Shown here one piece after another: positions 12,622 to 21,737 of a DNA stretch of 60,766 nucleotides. Below the pieces are notes generated by a model. It had not been told where the DNA came from and did not search any database. It saw only the letters and a list, made by a program, of their open reading frames with translations. Where the stretch lies: contig JFHB01000188.1 of the NCBI GenBank assembly GCA_000729835.1, positions 1 to 60,766 on the forward strand, given 5' to 3'. Numbering within the stretch: position 1 is the first letter of the stretch; the number at the start of each line of letters is the position of its first letter. The translations under genes were made by a program, and so were the position numbers. The stretch is from Atkinsonella hypoxylon (lineage: Eukaryota; Ascomycota; Sordariomycetes; Hypocreales; Clavicipitaceae).

Positions 12622-13596
12622 CTAGCGCCTAACGCACAGGTCTGTCCGTAAAACCCATTTCTCACCAGCCTTGACCTCGCGCCCTTCATGCTGCCAAAAA
12701 AGAAAAAGATAAAGTCAGCGCCATTGAAAACTTCCAGGGGGGCGTAACAGAGACACTTTACCAGCAAACAGTCATCGCCGTGTTTGTGCAGCAGGAGTGT
12801 GCCCGTTGCTAGCGATACCGCTATCTCTTCCGATGGAAGTTGCCTGCCATGGGGATAGAATACTGTCTCTCCCCCAACGCAACCTTCCGTGGAAGACGTG
12901 AGGTACAGGAGCAGAGTCCACGTTGTGCGCGCGGGCGTAGGAGGCTCAGTCGGCAACGTGATGTAATTCGAGTCGTCATCTAACGAGATGGCTGTCAGTG
13001 AAGCATTATGCCAAAGACAAAGAGGACGTTCCGCCTCGATTCGACGCACAGTGACAGTCAAAATATTGACCCTTTGAGTACCGATAGACCCTGATGTTCG
13101 GATTCAGACCGACAGGCTCACCTCCCCTGCTCAACCACATGATTAACCTTTCCCCGTCATCCACGAACATTCGACATTGCCAGGAAAAAAAAAAAAAAAG
13201 AAAAAAAAAAAGAAGCTCTCACCAAAGATGCTTCACGTCATCGTTATGGAGCAGTGCTTCTCTAAGGCCGGTGGTTTCCCAGAGACGCGCCGCAAAAGCC
13301 GGGTCGTCAACCTGATAGCGGTCATTGACCCGGACAGCTTCCCCCCGCTTCGGCTTCCCAGGCGTAGTCTGCAAGGCTAGAGTCCTCAGAAACGTCACGT
13401 AGTCTCGGCACAGGTGCTTGGGGAAGAAGGAGGGGATGGTCGCTATTTTGGGTGTGGAGGGGTGCAACTCGGGGACCAGGTCGACTACTGGCAGAGGTGG
13501 TTTGAACTGCGGCCAGTTTGGCGGCGTCGCAGGCCGGGCTGGTGCTGGCGGGTTGGCGGTCTGCTTCGTCGGCTTTTGTGTCTTGTTTTTGGGCAT
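12622..13596 (-). CDS. 2-oxoglutarate/Fe(II) dioxygenase, prolyl 4-hydroxylase-like
   Basis: Four exons, 13596..13223, 13126..13050, 12979..12762 and 12690..12622 (introns 96, 70 and 71 bp), give 245 residues. The 77-bp second exon encodes LNPNIRVYRYSKGQYFDCH and joins exon 3 to form HYDDSN, whose H-x-D pair fits iron binding. Exon 3 continues TTWTLLLYLTSS, GGETVFYP and LATGTLLLHKHG; exon 4 begins HEGREVKAGEKWVLRTDL, giving the distal His and the Lys/Arg that would hold 2-oxoglutarate. This is the P4Hc-type double-stranded beta-helix order. Substrate is unknown; related fungal enzymes are usually annotated as prolyl hydroxylase-like without a proven target. There is no signal peptide: the N-terminus is Lys/Pro/Ala-rich, so a cytosolic or nuclear site is likely. 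Intron 1 contains long A/T homopolymers. Every junction restores the conserved frame. Confidence 0.85.
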
Positions 13597-14079
13597 TGCA
13601 CAGGTCGGAGGTTGCTACTGCTTTTGGGTGACTTTCTCCTGTGGGTATGAGAGGTGGTGAGATTGGAGAAAAAGGGATGACATGTCAGAGACGGTTCTGG
13701 CCTGGCGGGATGGGGGCAATATGTAGGGGGTGAGAAGGAAATAAATGGTCAGGAAGAGGAAAGAAGAAGGGCGGTGTCTGCAGACTGACAGATGCTGTTA
13801 TTGACTCTGGGTCAATAACCGTACTGGCCGCCGTCATTAATCGAACCATCAAGTAGTTGTCCACATTCGCGTTTCCAACTTCGGGTTCAATGGTCCTGGC
13901 GGGGTTCACCAAGCTGCGTCGCGACGAAACGGGGGGGGCACCAATCACCAGCCGCGCAACACCTGGTCTGCTATCACCAAACGGCATCCTATTTCCCCAG
14001 CACTCAAGTTACCGCGGCTCCCAATCCCAACAGCGAGGCGCACCATCTGCCGTGGCCTTTCCTCGACCCAAACATCCAA
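13597..14079. promoter_or_regulatory. Shared divergent promoter region
   Basis: This 483-bp gap separates the divergent starts of the dioxygenase (left) and AIM11 (right), so both promoters must lie here. A 12-bp palindromic pair TTGACTCTGGGTCAA sits near 13801-13815; no factor is assigned. Confidence 0.5.
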
Positions 14080-14586
14080 ATGGCATACGCCTCACCCCCG
14101 TCATCATCCCAGATGCCAGACTCAACACCACTCCGCCCAACGGCGCGAGCATCAACACAAGATCCGCCACCCATGACGCCTCTCCAACGACAAGTCAAGC
14201 AGCTCGGCCTCTTCCTCGCAGGCGCAGGCTTCATGGCCGCCTCCGTCGCCGTCGCGCGCCGGTCCGTCCTGCGCCGCCAACTGGAGAGCTTTCCCAAGTT
14301 TTACTCGGGCAACCGTGTCGTGCAGCGTATTGACCCGGGGGAGCGGTCGCTCATGGCCGTGCAGGCCCTCGGCCTCGCGACGCTCAACGTCATGAGCTTC
14401 GGCATCATGCTTACCGGCGGCATCGCCTGGGCGTTTGACCTGTGCAATGTGGGGGAGCTGCGGGACAGGACGCGGGCTGCTCTTCGTCAGCCTGGCGAGT
14501 TCTCCGAGGAGGACGAGAGGGAGACGGAGAAGATGATGGGGTCGATCCTTGATAGGCTGGGGATGCACCCTGGAAGGGGCGAGTGA
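14080..14586 (+). CDS. AIM11: AIM11-like mitochondrial inheritance protein
   Basis: A single uninterrupted exon encodes 168 residues, close to the size expected for filamentous-fungal AIM11. After a Pro/Ser-rich leader comes TPLQRQVKQLGLFLAGAGFM, then a first membrane helix (about residues 38-60), a basic segment with LESFPKFYSGN, and a second helix in ALGLATLNVMSFGIMLTGG. The tail is acidic and helical. AIM11 is a two-helix mitochondrial membrane protein first named from a yeast screen for altered mitochondrial inheritance; its molecular function is not established. The start at 14080 is the first ATG in frame (MAYASPP); a second ATG (MPDSTPL) nearby is a possible alternative. The gene is convergent with the small membrane protein on its right. 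Confidence 0.8.
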   Translation: MAYASPPSSSQMPDSTPLRPTARASTQDPPPMTPLQRQVKQLGLFLAGAGFMAASVAVARRSVLRRQLESFPKFYSGNRVVQRIDPGERSLMAVQALGLATLNVMSFGIMLTGGIAWAFDLCNVGELRDRTRAALRQPGEFSEEDERETEKMMGSILDRLGMHPGRGE

Positions 14587-14947
14587 AGAAGAGAAGACTT
14601 CTGGGGAAGATGTGTCCAAGTGAGGCTTGTTTTTGTTTGATGATGCAGCATGCTCAACTCCATGACCTGAAACATTCCTCTCTAATGCAGGCCATTATGA
14701 CGAACTTACACACCAGTTAAGTCTTGGTCTTCGTATCTGCTCTCGCTGTTGATAAGAAGCGAGGACCTTTTTTTTTTTTCTAGTCATCGGCATTGGGACG
14801 GCGACATTGGTCAGCAGGAGAACCATCAGGTTAGTGCACTCTTGTCAAGTGTAAAAAAGAAACCATGATCATATACTGTAAAAATAGAACCCCAACGATA
14901 ATCTAGTCCAAGTCCACCCTAGGAATAATCCACCAGTCCGTAATATC
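14587..14947. other. Convergent 3' intergenic gap
   Basis: This 361-bp gap lies between the stops of AIM11 and the opposing small membrane protein. It has a T12 run near 14769 and presumably both 3' untranslated regions. I see no gene in it. Confidence 0.5.
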
Positions 14948-15422
14948 CTATCGTCGAAGTCTCTTCAAGTTCACCGCCAGCTTCGTGGTCAAATCACACT
15001 CCATCTCATCAAGAAAGTACCGTTTCGTCGCAACCTCATACTTCAACGCATATCCCAAACTGGCAATCAACACCTCCCCGACAAGGACACACAGCCAAAT
15101 AGACCCCTCGTACTGGCCCCGAAGCTATCACTGCATCAGCAATCTTGACGCAGAGACCAACTCGTGTCGTAAGCAAAACTCACTGCATCGGCTGTCGATC
15201 TCCGCAAGCGATTGGCAGCTCCGACTACCGTCCACATCAACACAGCATTCATCCTCGCCACACTGGTCGCCTGCTCGCCAGCTCGCCAGCATCAGTATTC
15301 AACTCTCCATCACGCACATCGCGGGGAAAAGCGTATTCGAGAAAGACATAAGACGCACCCGGCCCGCAAGCTTTCGCCACCACCCACAGCGTCGCCACTG
15401 CTACAAACCCAATGGCTTTCAT
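14948..15422 (-). CDS. Small multi-pass membrane protein, unknown function
   Basis: Three short exons, 15422..15318, 15270..15184 and 15124..14948, join in phase 0 to give 122 residues; introns are 47 and 59 bp, both with a CTGAT branch-like word. The start is MKAIGFVAVATLWVVAKACG, a hydrophobic helix. The next exon gives MNAVLMWTVVGAANRLRR, and the third EGSIWLCVLVGEVLIASLGY followed by a hydrophilic, charged tail ending NLKRLRR. This suggests two or three membrane helices. I do not recognise the family. Support is the continuous protein-like sequence across two consensus-bounded introns and a hydrophobic-charged pattern. The 47-bp intron is near the lower limit for fungi. An additional upstream exon cannot be excluded because the reading frame stays open for about 110 bp upstream of the chosen ATG. 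Confidence 0.55.
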
Positions 15423-15905
15423 AACGCCTTGCACATGAAACTCCGATGGTGCACTTGGCAGATGCTTAGGCCACCTGGAGAACAAGATGCGTCGTTGCAG
15501 GAAGAATCGTACGTACGTTCGAGGTATCAAGAGAGAAAGCAAAAAGGGCTAGACATAATCGCCATTTTTATGTACCAAAAAAGGCGTGGAAAACACATGG
15601 ACAGCTATTGAAATACCTATTTCCATCATAAAGCATAAAGCATACCGGTCTTGGAACAAACAGAACTAGCCTTTGATGACAGCTAGCTTCACTACCTGTT
15701 GGGGAAACCCTAGAGGAGGATCAGGTAGGTGGCACCAGTGTAGGCGTCAAGGCCATGGACCTGGAATTCCAACACGCTTTGAACCGAGAACTTGATGGGC
15801 GGACGGGCGTCAAGCACGGAGGGCGATTTGCATGCGTGGCGGGTCTGTTCTGGCATTCCCTTGTGCGTTGATGTCTCGGAAATTTGGAGCCAAGCCTCGG
15901 GTTCT
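15423..15905. other. Intergenic gap of 483 bp
   Basis: This is the gap between the small membrane protein start and the pantothenate kinase stop, both on the minus strand. I see no supported gene; short frames here lack coding character. Confidence 0.45.
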
Positions 15906-17484
15906 CTACACAGCAGACTCCCTCGCTTTTCGAAGTCCGAGTATCTCCTCCATGCCCTCCAGACTATTTCTGCGCCCCCAATTCTTCGGCTTCCTTTTCA
16001 GGAATGCGCCCACGGCGCCAAGATACCCTTCATGACGCAGAAAGTACGCCTGTTTCTCCCCCTTGCTCCAAAACTTGAGGCCGTAACTCAACGTATTCAT
16101 TGTTTGCCGATGCCCACGGATAAATGAACCGCCAAAGTAAATATCGGACACGTTGTGGATTTGAGACTGCAGATAGGCGATTTGCCCGATGTTGTTGGAC
16201 ACGGCGTACAGCAGGGACCTCGAGATGTCGCTCTCTGAGAAACCAAGTTGAATGGGGCCGGTGTCGCCTCCGACGGACTCCCCTTTTGCTGCAGCCGCGG
16301 CCGCAGCTTCGGCTAAGCTTTTCTCACGAAAGACTTTGCCGAACGACGACGCAATCGTGGTGCTTTTCAACCCGATTTTGCCATAGTCCGTGCCGTATAT
16401 ATCGCCCACGAGCATGTCCACGTTCGCATTGTCTCCGTGGCCAGCCTGCTCCAGCATATCGTCAAAGTTCTTGGCACCCGTCAGGAGCGACAACAGGCCC
16501 CATAGAGTGCCGCCTCCTAATGATGTGCCACCAACTCGTTGATACGAACGAGGTCCATCGACCTTGAGGATGGACACACCGGACCCGATATTTACTAGAA
16601 GATACGGATAAATCTTATCTCGAGGGCTCACAAAGTGCATGGGGTCGGTTTCTGAATAAGTGAATACCTCGCGCGGGATTTCCGTGATGAAGAAGTCAAG
16701 CCCTACCACAAGTCAGCGCATCTCAGTACAGGATGACTGTGACTCTGCCAAAATGGTTGTATGTGAACATGACAGCGCACTCACCGATGATAAGGCATTC
16801 CATTTCATCCTCCCTGAGTACATCAACTCCCAAGGCGTCTCGGATCTTGTCGTAAAACTTGTAAGCGCCACCGCCGGTGGCCATCACACACAGCTCGCCT
16901 GGCTCCGACCCATTGAGCTCCGATTGCTTGTCGCGCAAATGCTTCATAAACTCGACGCAGTCATCAATGCGGTCGGTCTCAAATATTTGAAAGTTCAAGC
17001 GACCACCAGAGTCCGTAGAGTGCACCTCACGTGAGAAGTAGACTAGTTTAATCAGCGATCCTCCGATCTAGTCGTATATGGCAATGTTAGCTTTGTTTGG
17101 TTTCCCGACACCTTGCCATGGTACAAATGATGAAACCGGATGACCGACGCAACTTGTACGTACATCAACAGCGATATGGCTGACTACGGCTGTTTGATTC
17201 GGTAGGCGAATGTCGCTTGTTTCTGGATGGGTCGGACTACCTCGACCATTGCCCTGGGAATTGCCCTGGGAATTGTTGGCGGTGCCTACAGCCGGCGTCA
17301 AAATATCCGGGTCGACGATGAACGCGCCTGTGACGTTGATCCGGACACTTCCCGGCCTTGTAATGGTACTGTCAATTTCCTCGGTTGAGGTTATGGTCCT
17401 AGGCTTCTCGCGGCTCAACTCAACCTCGGACCCTGCCTCGGCGTTGGATGCCGGTAGCCTTTCATCGTTCGGGACGGACGTCAT
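15906..17484 (-). CDS. Pantothenate kinase, eukaryotic type (CoA biosynthesis)
   Basis: Three exons, 17484..17164, 17067..16785 and 16702..15906, with introns of 96 and 82 bp; 466 residues. Exon 1 ends SHIAVD and exon 2 begins IGGSLIKLVYFSRE, rebuilding the phosphate-binding loop of the acetate/sugar kinase-like fold. ELCVMATGGGAYKF and EDEMECLIIG follow; exon 3 gives LDFFITEIP, YPYLLVNIGSGVSILKV and VGGTSLGGGTLWGL, all diagnostic of type II pantothenate kinase (yeast Cab1). It phosphorylates pantothenate with ATP, the first and rate-controlling step of CoA synthesis. Length agrees with fungal homologues. I chose the first in-frame ATG (MTSVPNDERL); the frame remains open upstream but offers only a TTG. 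The first ~85 residues are a variable leader containing a duplicated 12-bp word (about 17258-17281). Confidence 0.92.
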
Positions 17485-17971
17485 CCTGAGGCGCAAAGCG
17501 CAAAGCTGTCTCAGACGAGCCGCTTGAGATGCAGCAGGTGCGACTGCAGCCTCGACGTCGGGGATGGTGTGGAAACGGCGCACGGCAAAGCCAGAGCTCA
17601 ACAAAGCCTTGTCATGTCACCTCGAATCCGCGTGTCTAAGTTGAAGTCAAATGAAAAGACGTTGAGAACTTGCGACTAATCGCAAGGAGGGGGCTGAGCT
17701 CCGGATCCACTGAAAAGAATTGAGGGGAGCTGAGGGGAAGTGCTCAAGGCATTTGGTCTGTCCATGGCACAGTTTTGAGCAATGCGATAGGACTATTTCT
17801 TCGTCCGTCCATTGCAGTACAATTTTTCCCAAAAAAAGAAAAAAAAGTCAACCGAGTCCCAAAGTAACCGCGTAGTCATATACTTGTACAATTCTTAAAT
17901 ACACAAATATTTTGAGATTAACCTCATGACGCAAATCATGCAACGCGTTCGTCGTCCCTCACTTCGATATC
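17485..17971. other. Intergenic gap upstream of pantothenate kinase
   Basis: This 487-bp gap holds the pantothenate kinase promoter and the sequence after the broken RGS gene. No gene is supported. Confidence 0.45.
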
Positions 17972-18478
17972 TCAAAACAGGTTTCCGCCTGGAGCAGCAA
18001 CAAAAACCCCAGTAAGAAGGCCGCCGAGAAGTACAGCGGCAAGGATCGCTTGAAAAAATATGGTGTCCTGAATCTTTCGTAAAGCAGGCTCCTGGATCCA
18101 AACCTCTCAGTCAAACACTTTGCTCATGGTCCTTGAAGATATTGGCGGCTTGATGATCGGGGCGCATCTGCTCTGCTTAGTCCTTTCGAATTATGGCAAC
18201 AGCCTCATCCTCCATAGCCTGAGTCCATTCCGGAGAGAGAATATTTTTAGCATCAGGTGCTTCGTTGAATCTCTTGACATAGTCCTTGTACCATAGGTAG
18301 AATTGTAGATTCTCTGCTGAGTGTTCGATATAGATAAGGCAGTTCATAAAATCACGGACCGTCATGGGCTGTAGGTAGTATGTCAGGTCATATGAGTATT
18401 CAAATCATATTGTACGCCGAGACAAGATGACCAAAGACGTGCAGGGCAGGTTCCGCCATTCATAACATTATCAAATGC
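17972..18478 (-). pseudogene. RGS-domain protein pseudogene, internal deletion plus nonsense codons
   Basis: Reading the minus strand, FDNVMNGGTCP is followed by an apparent intron (GC donor at about 18447; acceptor CTACAG just before 18369), then PMTVRDFMNCLIYIEHSAEN and FYLWYKDYVKRF: the start of the RGS domain of fungal RGS proteins that carry C-terminal membrane helices. After EDEAVAIIRKD there is a TAA (18177-18179) where related proteins have Gln; the frame then continues AEQMRPDHQAANIFK. It next jumps to FD-stop-EVWIQEPALRKIQDTIFF and ends LTGVFVAAPGGNLF, the family C-terminus, with TGA (18107-18109) where Arg is expected. About 200 or more middle residues, including most of the RGS core and membrane helices, are absent. 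Both stops are one C-to-T change from the expected codon. Family alignment is from memory; the gene is clearly not functional. Confidence 0.72.
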
Positions 18479-18483
18479 CACTT

Positions 18484-18502
18484 GCACCACTAGAAGTGGT
18501 GC
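18484..18502. repeat. Short perfect hairpin
   Basis: Arms GCACCACT and AGTGGTGC are separated by 3 bases, just outside the 5' end of the RGS remnant. It may mark a rearrangement edge; no function is assigned. Confidence 0.6.
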
Positions 18503-18656
18503 TTACCACCAAGGCAGACACTTTAACCGGTTTAACGCATTAAACAGTCAATTTTGCTGTAACTAACGTCCAAGCTATAAATTCCGGTATTGAGGATATC
18601 ACGGAGGAGCGGCCCGCTTTCAAAATTGTCGTATAGTCACGTGCTAGGGAGGATAT

Positions 18657-18778
18657 CGTGCCCTTGTGCACGCACAACTGTTGCAATAGTCTTCCTGTCC
18701 TCTCCATCTTCGTTATTCATAGTTAATACCACCTCAATTTCAGTGTTCGAACCTGATCCGTTGAATCGTGCCGTAACA
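18657..18778 (+). repeat. Left inverted repeat flanking the FunK1 gene
   Basis: About 122 bp starting CGTGCCCTTGTGC and containing AGTTAATACCACCTCAATTT and GTGTTCGAACCTGATCC. It reappears inverted at 21134-21256 with scattered, mainly transition, differences. It ends about 35 bp before the FunK1 ATG, so it also serves as promoter and leader sequence of that gene. Confidence 0.9.
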
Positions 18779-18812
18779 CTAAGCCGATTGCTGTGCTGCG
18801 TTCTGGTTCAAA

Positions 18813-21095
18813 ATGGCCCTCACAGAACAGCAGATTAAAATCATTTCAGAACGCCCATTGAAGAACAGACTTGATCACCTCCGAGATAAATTACGTGACG
18901 ACGTCGACGAGCCCCAGCAGGAAGATATTGCAGACCTTCTAGGAGCCCTTGTCGTATCTCCAGCGGCGTTCAGCCTTTCTTCTCCTGATGGAAACGGTGA
19001 TGTGGCGGGCAAGTTATTTTCAATTCAAAGGAGAGTTCGAGGAGGTATCGTAAGACTCGACGAATTTCGTCCTCTTGTCCGCCATGTCGTCAACAATTCT
19101 GTTGACACCGACATTTGGGAAACTGTGTTCAACATCATTAACACCCTTAGCGCCCTCACTCCTCCTGCCTCCAGCATTTCCCCAACATTCATAGGAACGC
19201 CCATTAAGACAAGCTCGAGTCGACTTGCCGACAGCGAAACGCGCGAAATTGTTGAAAGAGAGCTTTTTGAGGAGATAAAGAATTGTACATTCCGCAATAT
19301 AGGGGGCTTTTGGGATAAGTTCTTTAACCCCAGGAGCTGGCGTAAAGAACAGAATATAATGCTTAAGGGGATATTAACAGCACACAATAGAAAGAGATGG
19401 ACGAAGTTCCCAACTATCCCTAACGAAAAGCCTGTCTGGGACTGGCTTTGCTCTCTAGAAGAGCACTTCTTAGACAACGCGCCATACAAGTTCCACACCA
19501 CTAGGACTGCCAATCAGTTTAAGGAACGAAAAGGACAAATGGACCTTTTCTTGCAAAGGCCAGCTGCAGAAGGGACATTTTGGTATAAACACGTCCTTGT
19601 TGTTGGGGAGCAGAAGAAGTCCTATGACCCAAGCAGGTTTAAGGCCGATTTCCTCCAGATTACGCGCTATGTTCGGAGTGTCTTTGCTGACCAGCCAACC
19701 CGCCGATTTGTCCACGCCTTTTCTCTTTGCGCATCTAAAATGGAACTTTGGGTCTTTGATCGGTCAGGGGCATATAGCTCAGGGTTATTCGATATCCATA
19801 ACGAGCCGGATAAGCTTGCGCGCGCTCTTGTTGGCTATACTACAATGGATGATAACATAATGGGTCTGGATACATTCGTTGAACGGCAGGATGGGCATCG
19901 CTATATTACGTTAGAGTTAGATGATGCAAGCGGCAAAGAAACAAGGCTTCGGCTGAGTAAGGCGATAGTTAGGCAGAAAGCTATTGTGTGTCGCGGGACG
20001 ACGTGCTACAAAACCCAGAACAGCTACGTTGCTAAATTTTCATGGGCATTAGATAAGCGAAAGCTAGAGGTGGAACAGCTAAGGCTGGCGGAAGCAAGAG
20101 GTGTTAAAGGGGTGGCCAGAGTGGTGGCGCATCGTCGGATCACCACGATCGCAGACATACGAGAGGGGTTACAGTTCCCAACCGCTCACCGATTCCGCAG
20201 TGAAAACGTCCACTTTGACGACCCACCGTTGGGTGCAGCAACCACAAGCACGCCAAGCAAACGAAAGTCATCGTCCGACTACACCTCCGATGACGCATCT
20301 GGATCCAAGAGGCGGCAGTCCAACAGTCAGAAGTCGAAGTTGGCTACGCCATCGATTGGCAAGACAAAGCCGAGCTTGTATGCACCTGGTGAGGAAGTGT
20401 GGGAGAACAGGGTATATACATGCCTTGTCGTCTCACCAGCCGGCCGCGTCATCAGTGAGTTTACGTCCGTTAAGGAGTTGTTAGAGTCTGAACGAGATGC
20501 AATCAAAGCGCATCGGTCTCTCTACCTTAAGGGCAAGATCCTCCATCGTGATATTTCTTCTAATAACATTATAATTACAAATCCAGAAAAGGCAGACGGC
20601 TTTAAAGGTGTACTTATTGACCTTGATTTAGCTAAAGAGATAGACAGCGGCCTAAGCGGAGCGCGGCACCGGACCGGTACAATGCAGTTCATGGCAGTGG
20701 AGGTATTACGCAAGATTAATCACACATACCGCCACGATCTTGAGTCATTCTTCTACGTCTTAATCTGGATGTGCGCACGCCAAGCATGGAGCAATGGATT
20801 TAGTATCGATCAGAAACCGCCTAAAGAGAGTCTTCTGCGGAAATGGGAGATTGGGAGTTTTAAAGATATAGCGGATGCTAAGGAGGGTCATATGACCGTG
20901 AACAGTCTCGAAAGGATTATGAGCGAGTTTCCAGAGTCGTTGGATGTTGTTAAGCCACTCTGCTTAAGGATTAGGAAGATCCTCTTTCCTCTCGACAAGG
21001 ACGAAAGGATGAGCTTGGGAACTCCTGCAGGGCACCCAGACCAACTGTACAAACCCATCATCGCGACCTACGATGAGTTTATTGGCAAAATATAG
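18813..21095 (+). CDS. FunK1-type protein kinase with ExK-containing N-terminal region
   Basis: A single exon encodes 760 residues. The N-terminal ~390 residues are the helical and alpha/beta region typical of FunK1 proteins. It contains D244 in GQMDLF and E266-x-K268 in VVGEQKKS, spaced like a PD-(D/E)xK nuclease site. The kinase domain follows: K408 in VAKFSW, a glutamate-bearing helix, a ~75-residue Ser/Lys-rich insertion, HRDISSNN (H578, D580, N585), D603 in LIDLDLA replacing DFG, and GTMQFMAVE replacing the APE segment. Catalytic residues appear intact, so the kinase may be active; substrate unknown. Similar kinases are amplified in many fungi. The start at 18813 is the first ATG in frame. 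The coding region is framed by ~122-bp inverted repeats 35 bp before the start and 39 bp after the stop. No frame breaks are seen, in contrast with pseudogenes on both sides. Confidence 0.85.
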   Translation: MALTEQQIKIISERPLKNRLDHLRDKLRDDVDEPQQEDIADLLGALVVSPAAFSLSSPDGNGDVAGKLFSIQRRVRGGIVRLDEFRPLVRHVVNNSVDTDIWETVFNIINTLSALTPPASSISPTFIGTPIKTSSSRLADSETREIVERELFEEIKNCTFRNIGGFWDKFFNPRSWRKEQNIMLKGILTAHNRKRWTKFPTIPNEKPVWDWLCSLEEHFLDNAPYKFHTTRTANQFKERKGQMDLFLQRPAAEGTFWYKHVLVVGEQKKSYDPSRFKADFLQITRYVRSVFADQPTRRFVHAFSLCASKMELWVFDRSGAYSSGLFDIHNEPDKLARALVGYTTMDDNIMGLDTFVERQDGHRYITLELDDASGKETRLRLSKAIVRQKAIVCRGTTCYKTQNSYVAKFSWALDKRKLEVEQLRLAEARGVKGVARVVAHRRITTIADIREGLQFPTAHRFRSENVHFDDPPLGAATTSTPSKRKSSSDYTSDDASGSKRRQSNSQKSKLATPSIGKTKPSLYAPGEEVWENRVYTCLVVSPAGRVISEFTSVKELLESERDAIKAHRSLYLKGKILHRDISSNNIIITNPEKADGFKGVLIDLDLAKEIDSGLSGARHRTGTMQFMAVEVLRKINHTYRHDLESFFYVLIWMCARQAWSNGFSIDQKPPKESLLRKWEIGSFKDIADAKEGHMTVNSLERIMSEFPESLDVVKPLCLRIRKILFPLDKDERMSLGTPAGHPDQLYKPIIATYDEFIGKI

Positions 21096-21133
21096 AGGAC
21101 AAGTGATGTTCTCTAGCGATCGACACCAACGGA

Positions 21134-21256
21134 TGTCACGGTATGATTCAATGGATCAGGTTCGAACACTGAAATTGAGGTGGTATTAACTATGAACAAC
21201 GAAGATGGAGAGGAAAGGAAAACAAAATGCAACAATTGTGTGCGCACAAGGGCACG
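21134..21256 (-). repeat. Right inverted repeat flanking the FunK1 gene
   Basis: Reverse complement of the left repeat, starting TGTCACGGTATGATTCAAT on the plus strand. The longest identical stretch is about 45 bases, over the AGTTAATACCACC to GAACCTGATCC core. The differences visible are mostly C/T or G/A. It is followed by a GCGCGCGCGC stretch and, like the left copy, has a CACGTG site beyond its outer end. Confidence 0.9.
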
Positions 21257-21737
21257 AAATTGTCCCCAACATCTCGCGCGCGCGCCACCAGCCGACCGAC
21301 ACGTGACACGGAGCAGAGGTCTAAGGCAGCCGCTTTGGCGACGATCAACCAAACCAAACCTCTCCATGCACTAAAAATTGCCCCCCCCCCCCCCCAAATG
21401 CAGCACTTGCTTAGAGGATGACTCCCTTCTGGACCACCTTTGCATGTTGTCCCCATGATCCAGCCAAGAAATCAGCCGAATGAAGTTGAACCAACACTTC
21501 TCTGAGTTAGCACCCCTTGCAGCCTCGTCAAACACTGATGCAAGTACTCGAGAACGTCACAACGGATTAGCATTTTGCACGGCCTAGGCGACAAAGAGCC
21601 ATTATTATTTCAGCCCGGCTCTGGAGGTGATTGCAAACCCATTAATTTTGCAATCTCTGGGTTTCAATCACCAATAGAATAGTTAGCATGTAGACGGCAG
21701 CTCAGGAACAGATCGGCTGTTTCTTTGACAATCTACA
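21257..21737. other. Intergenic gap with C17 tract
   Basis: This 481-bp gap has a homopolymer of about 17 C at 21379-21395. No gene is supported. Confidence 0.45.

Noticed and set aside
12465..13061. Long minus-strand open frame as one 198-residue protein
   Set aside because: Its ends are read-through of introns; splicing gives a conserved dioxygenase with the HxD motif instead.
17485..17604. N-terminal extension of pantothenate kinase
   Set aside because: The frame is open but contains no ATG, only TTG.
18720..18760. GGTTCGAAC word in the inverted repeats as a tRNA T-arm
   Set aside because: No acceptor stem, anticodon arm or RNA polymerase III box A at the right spacing in either copy.
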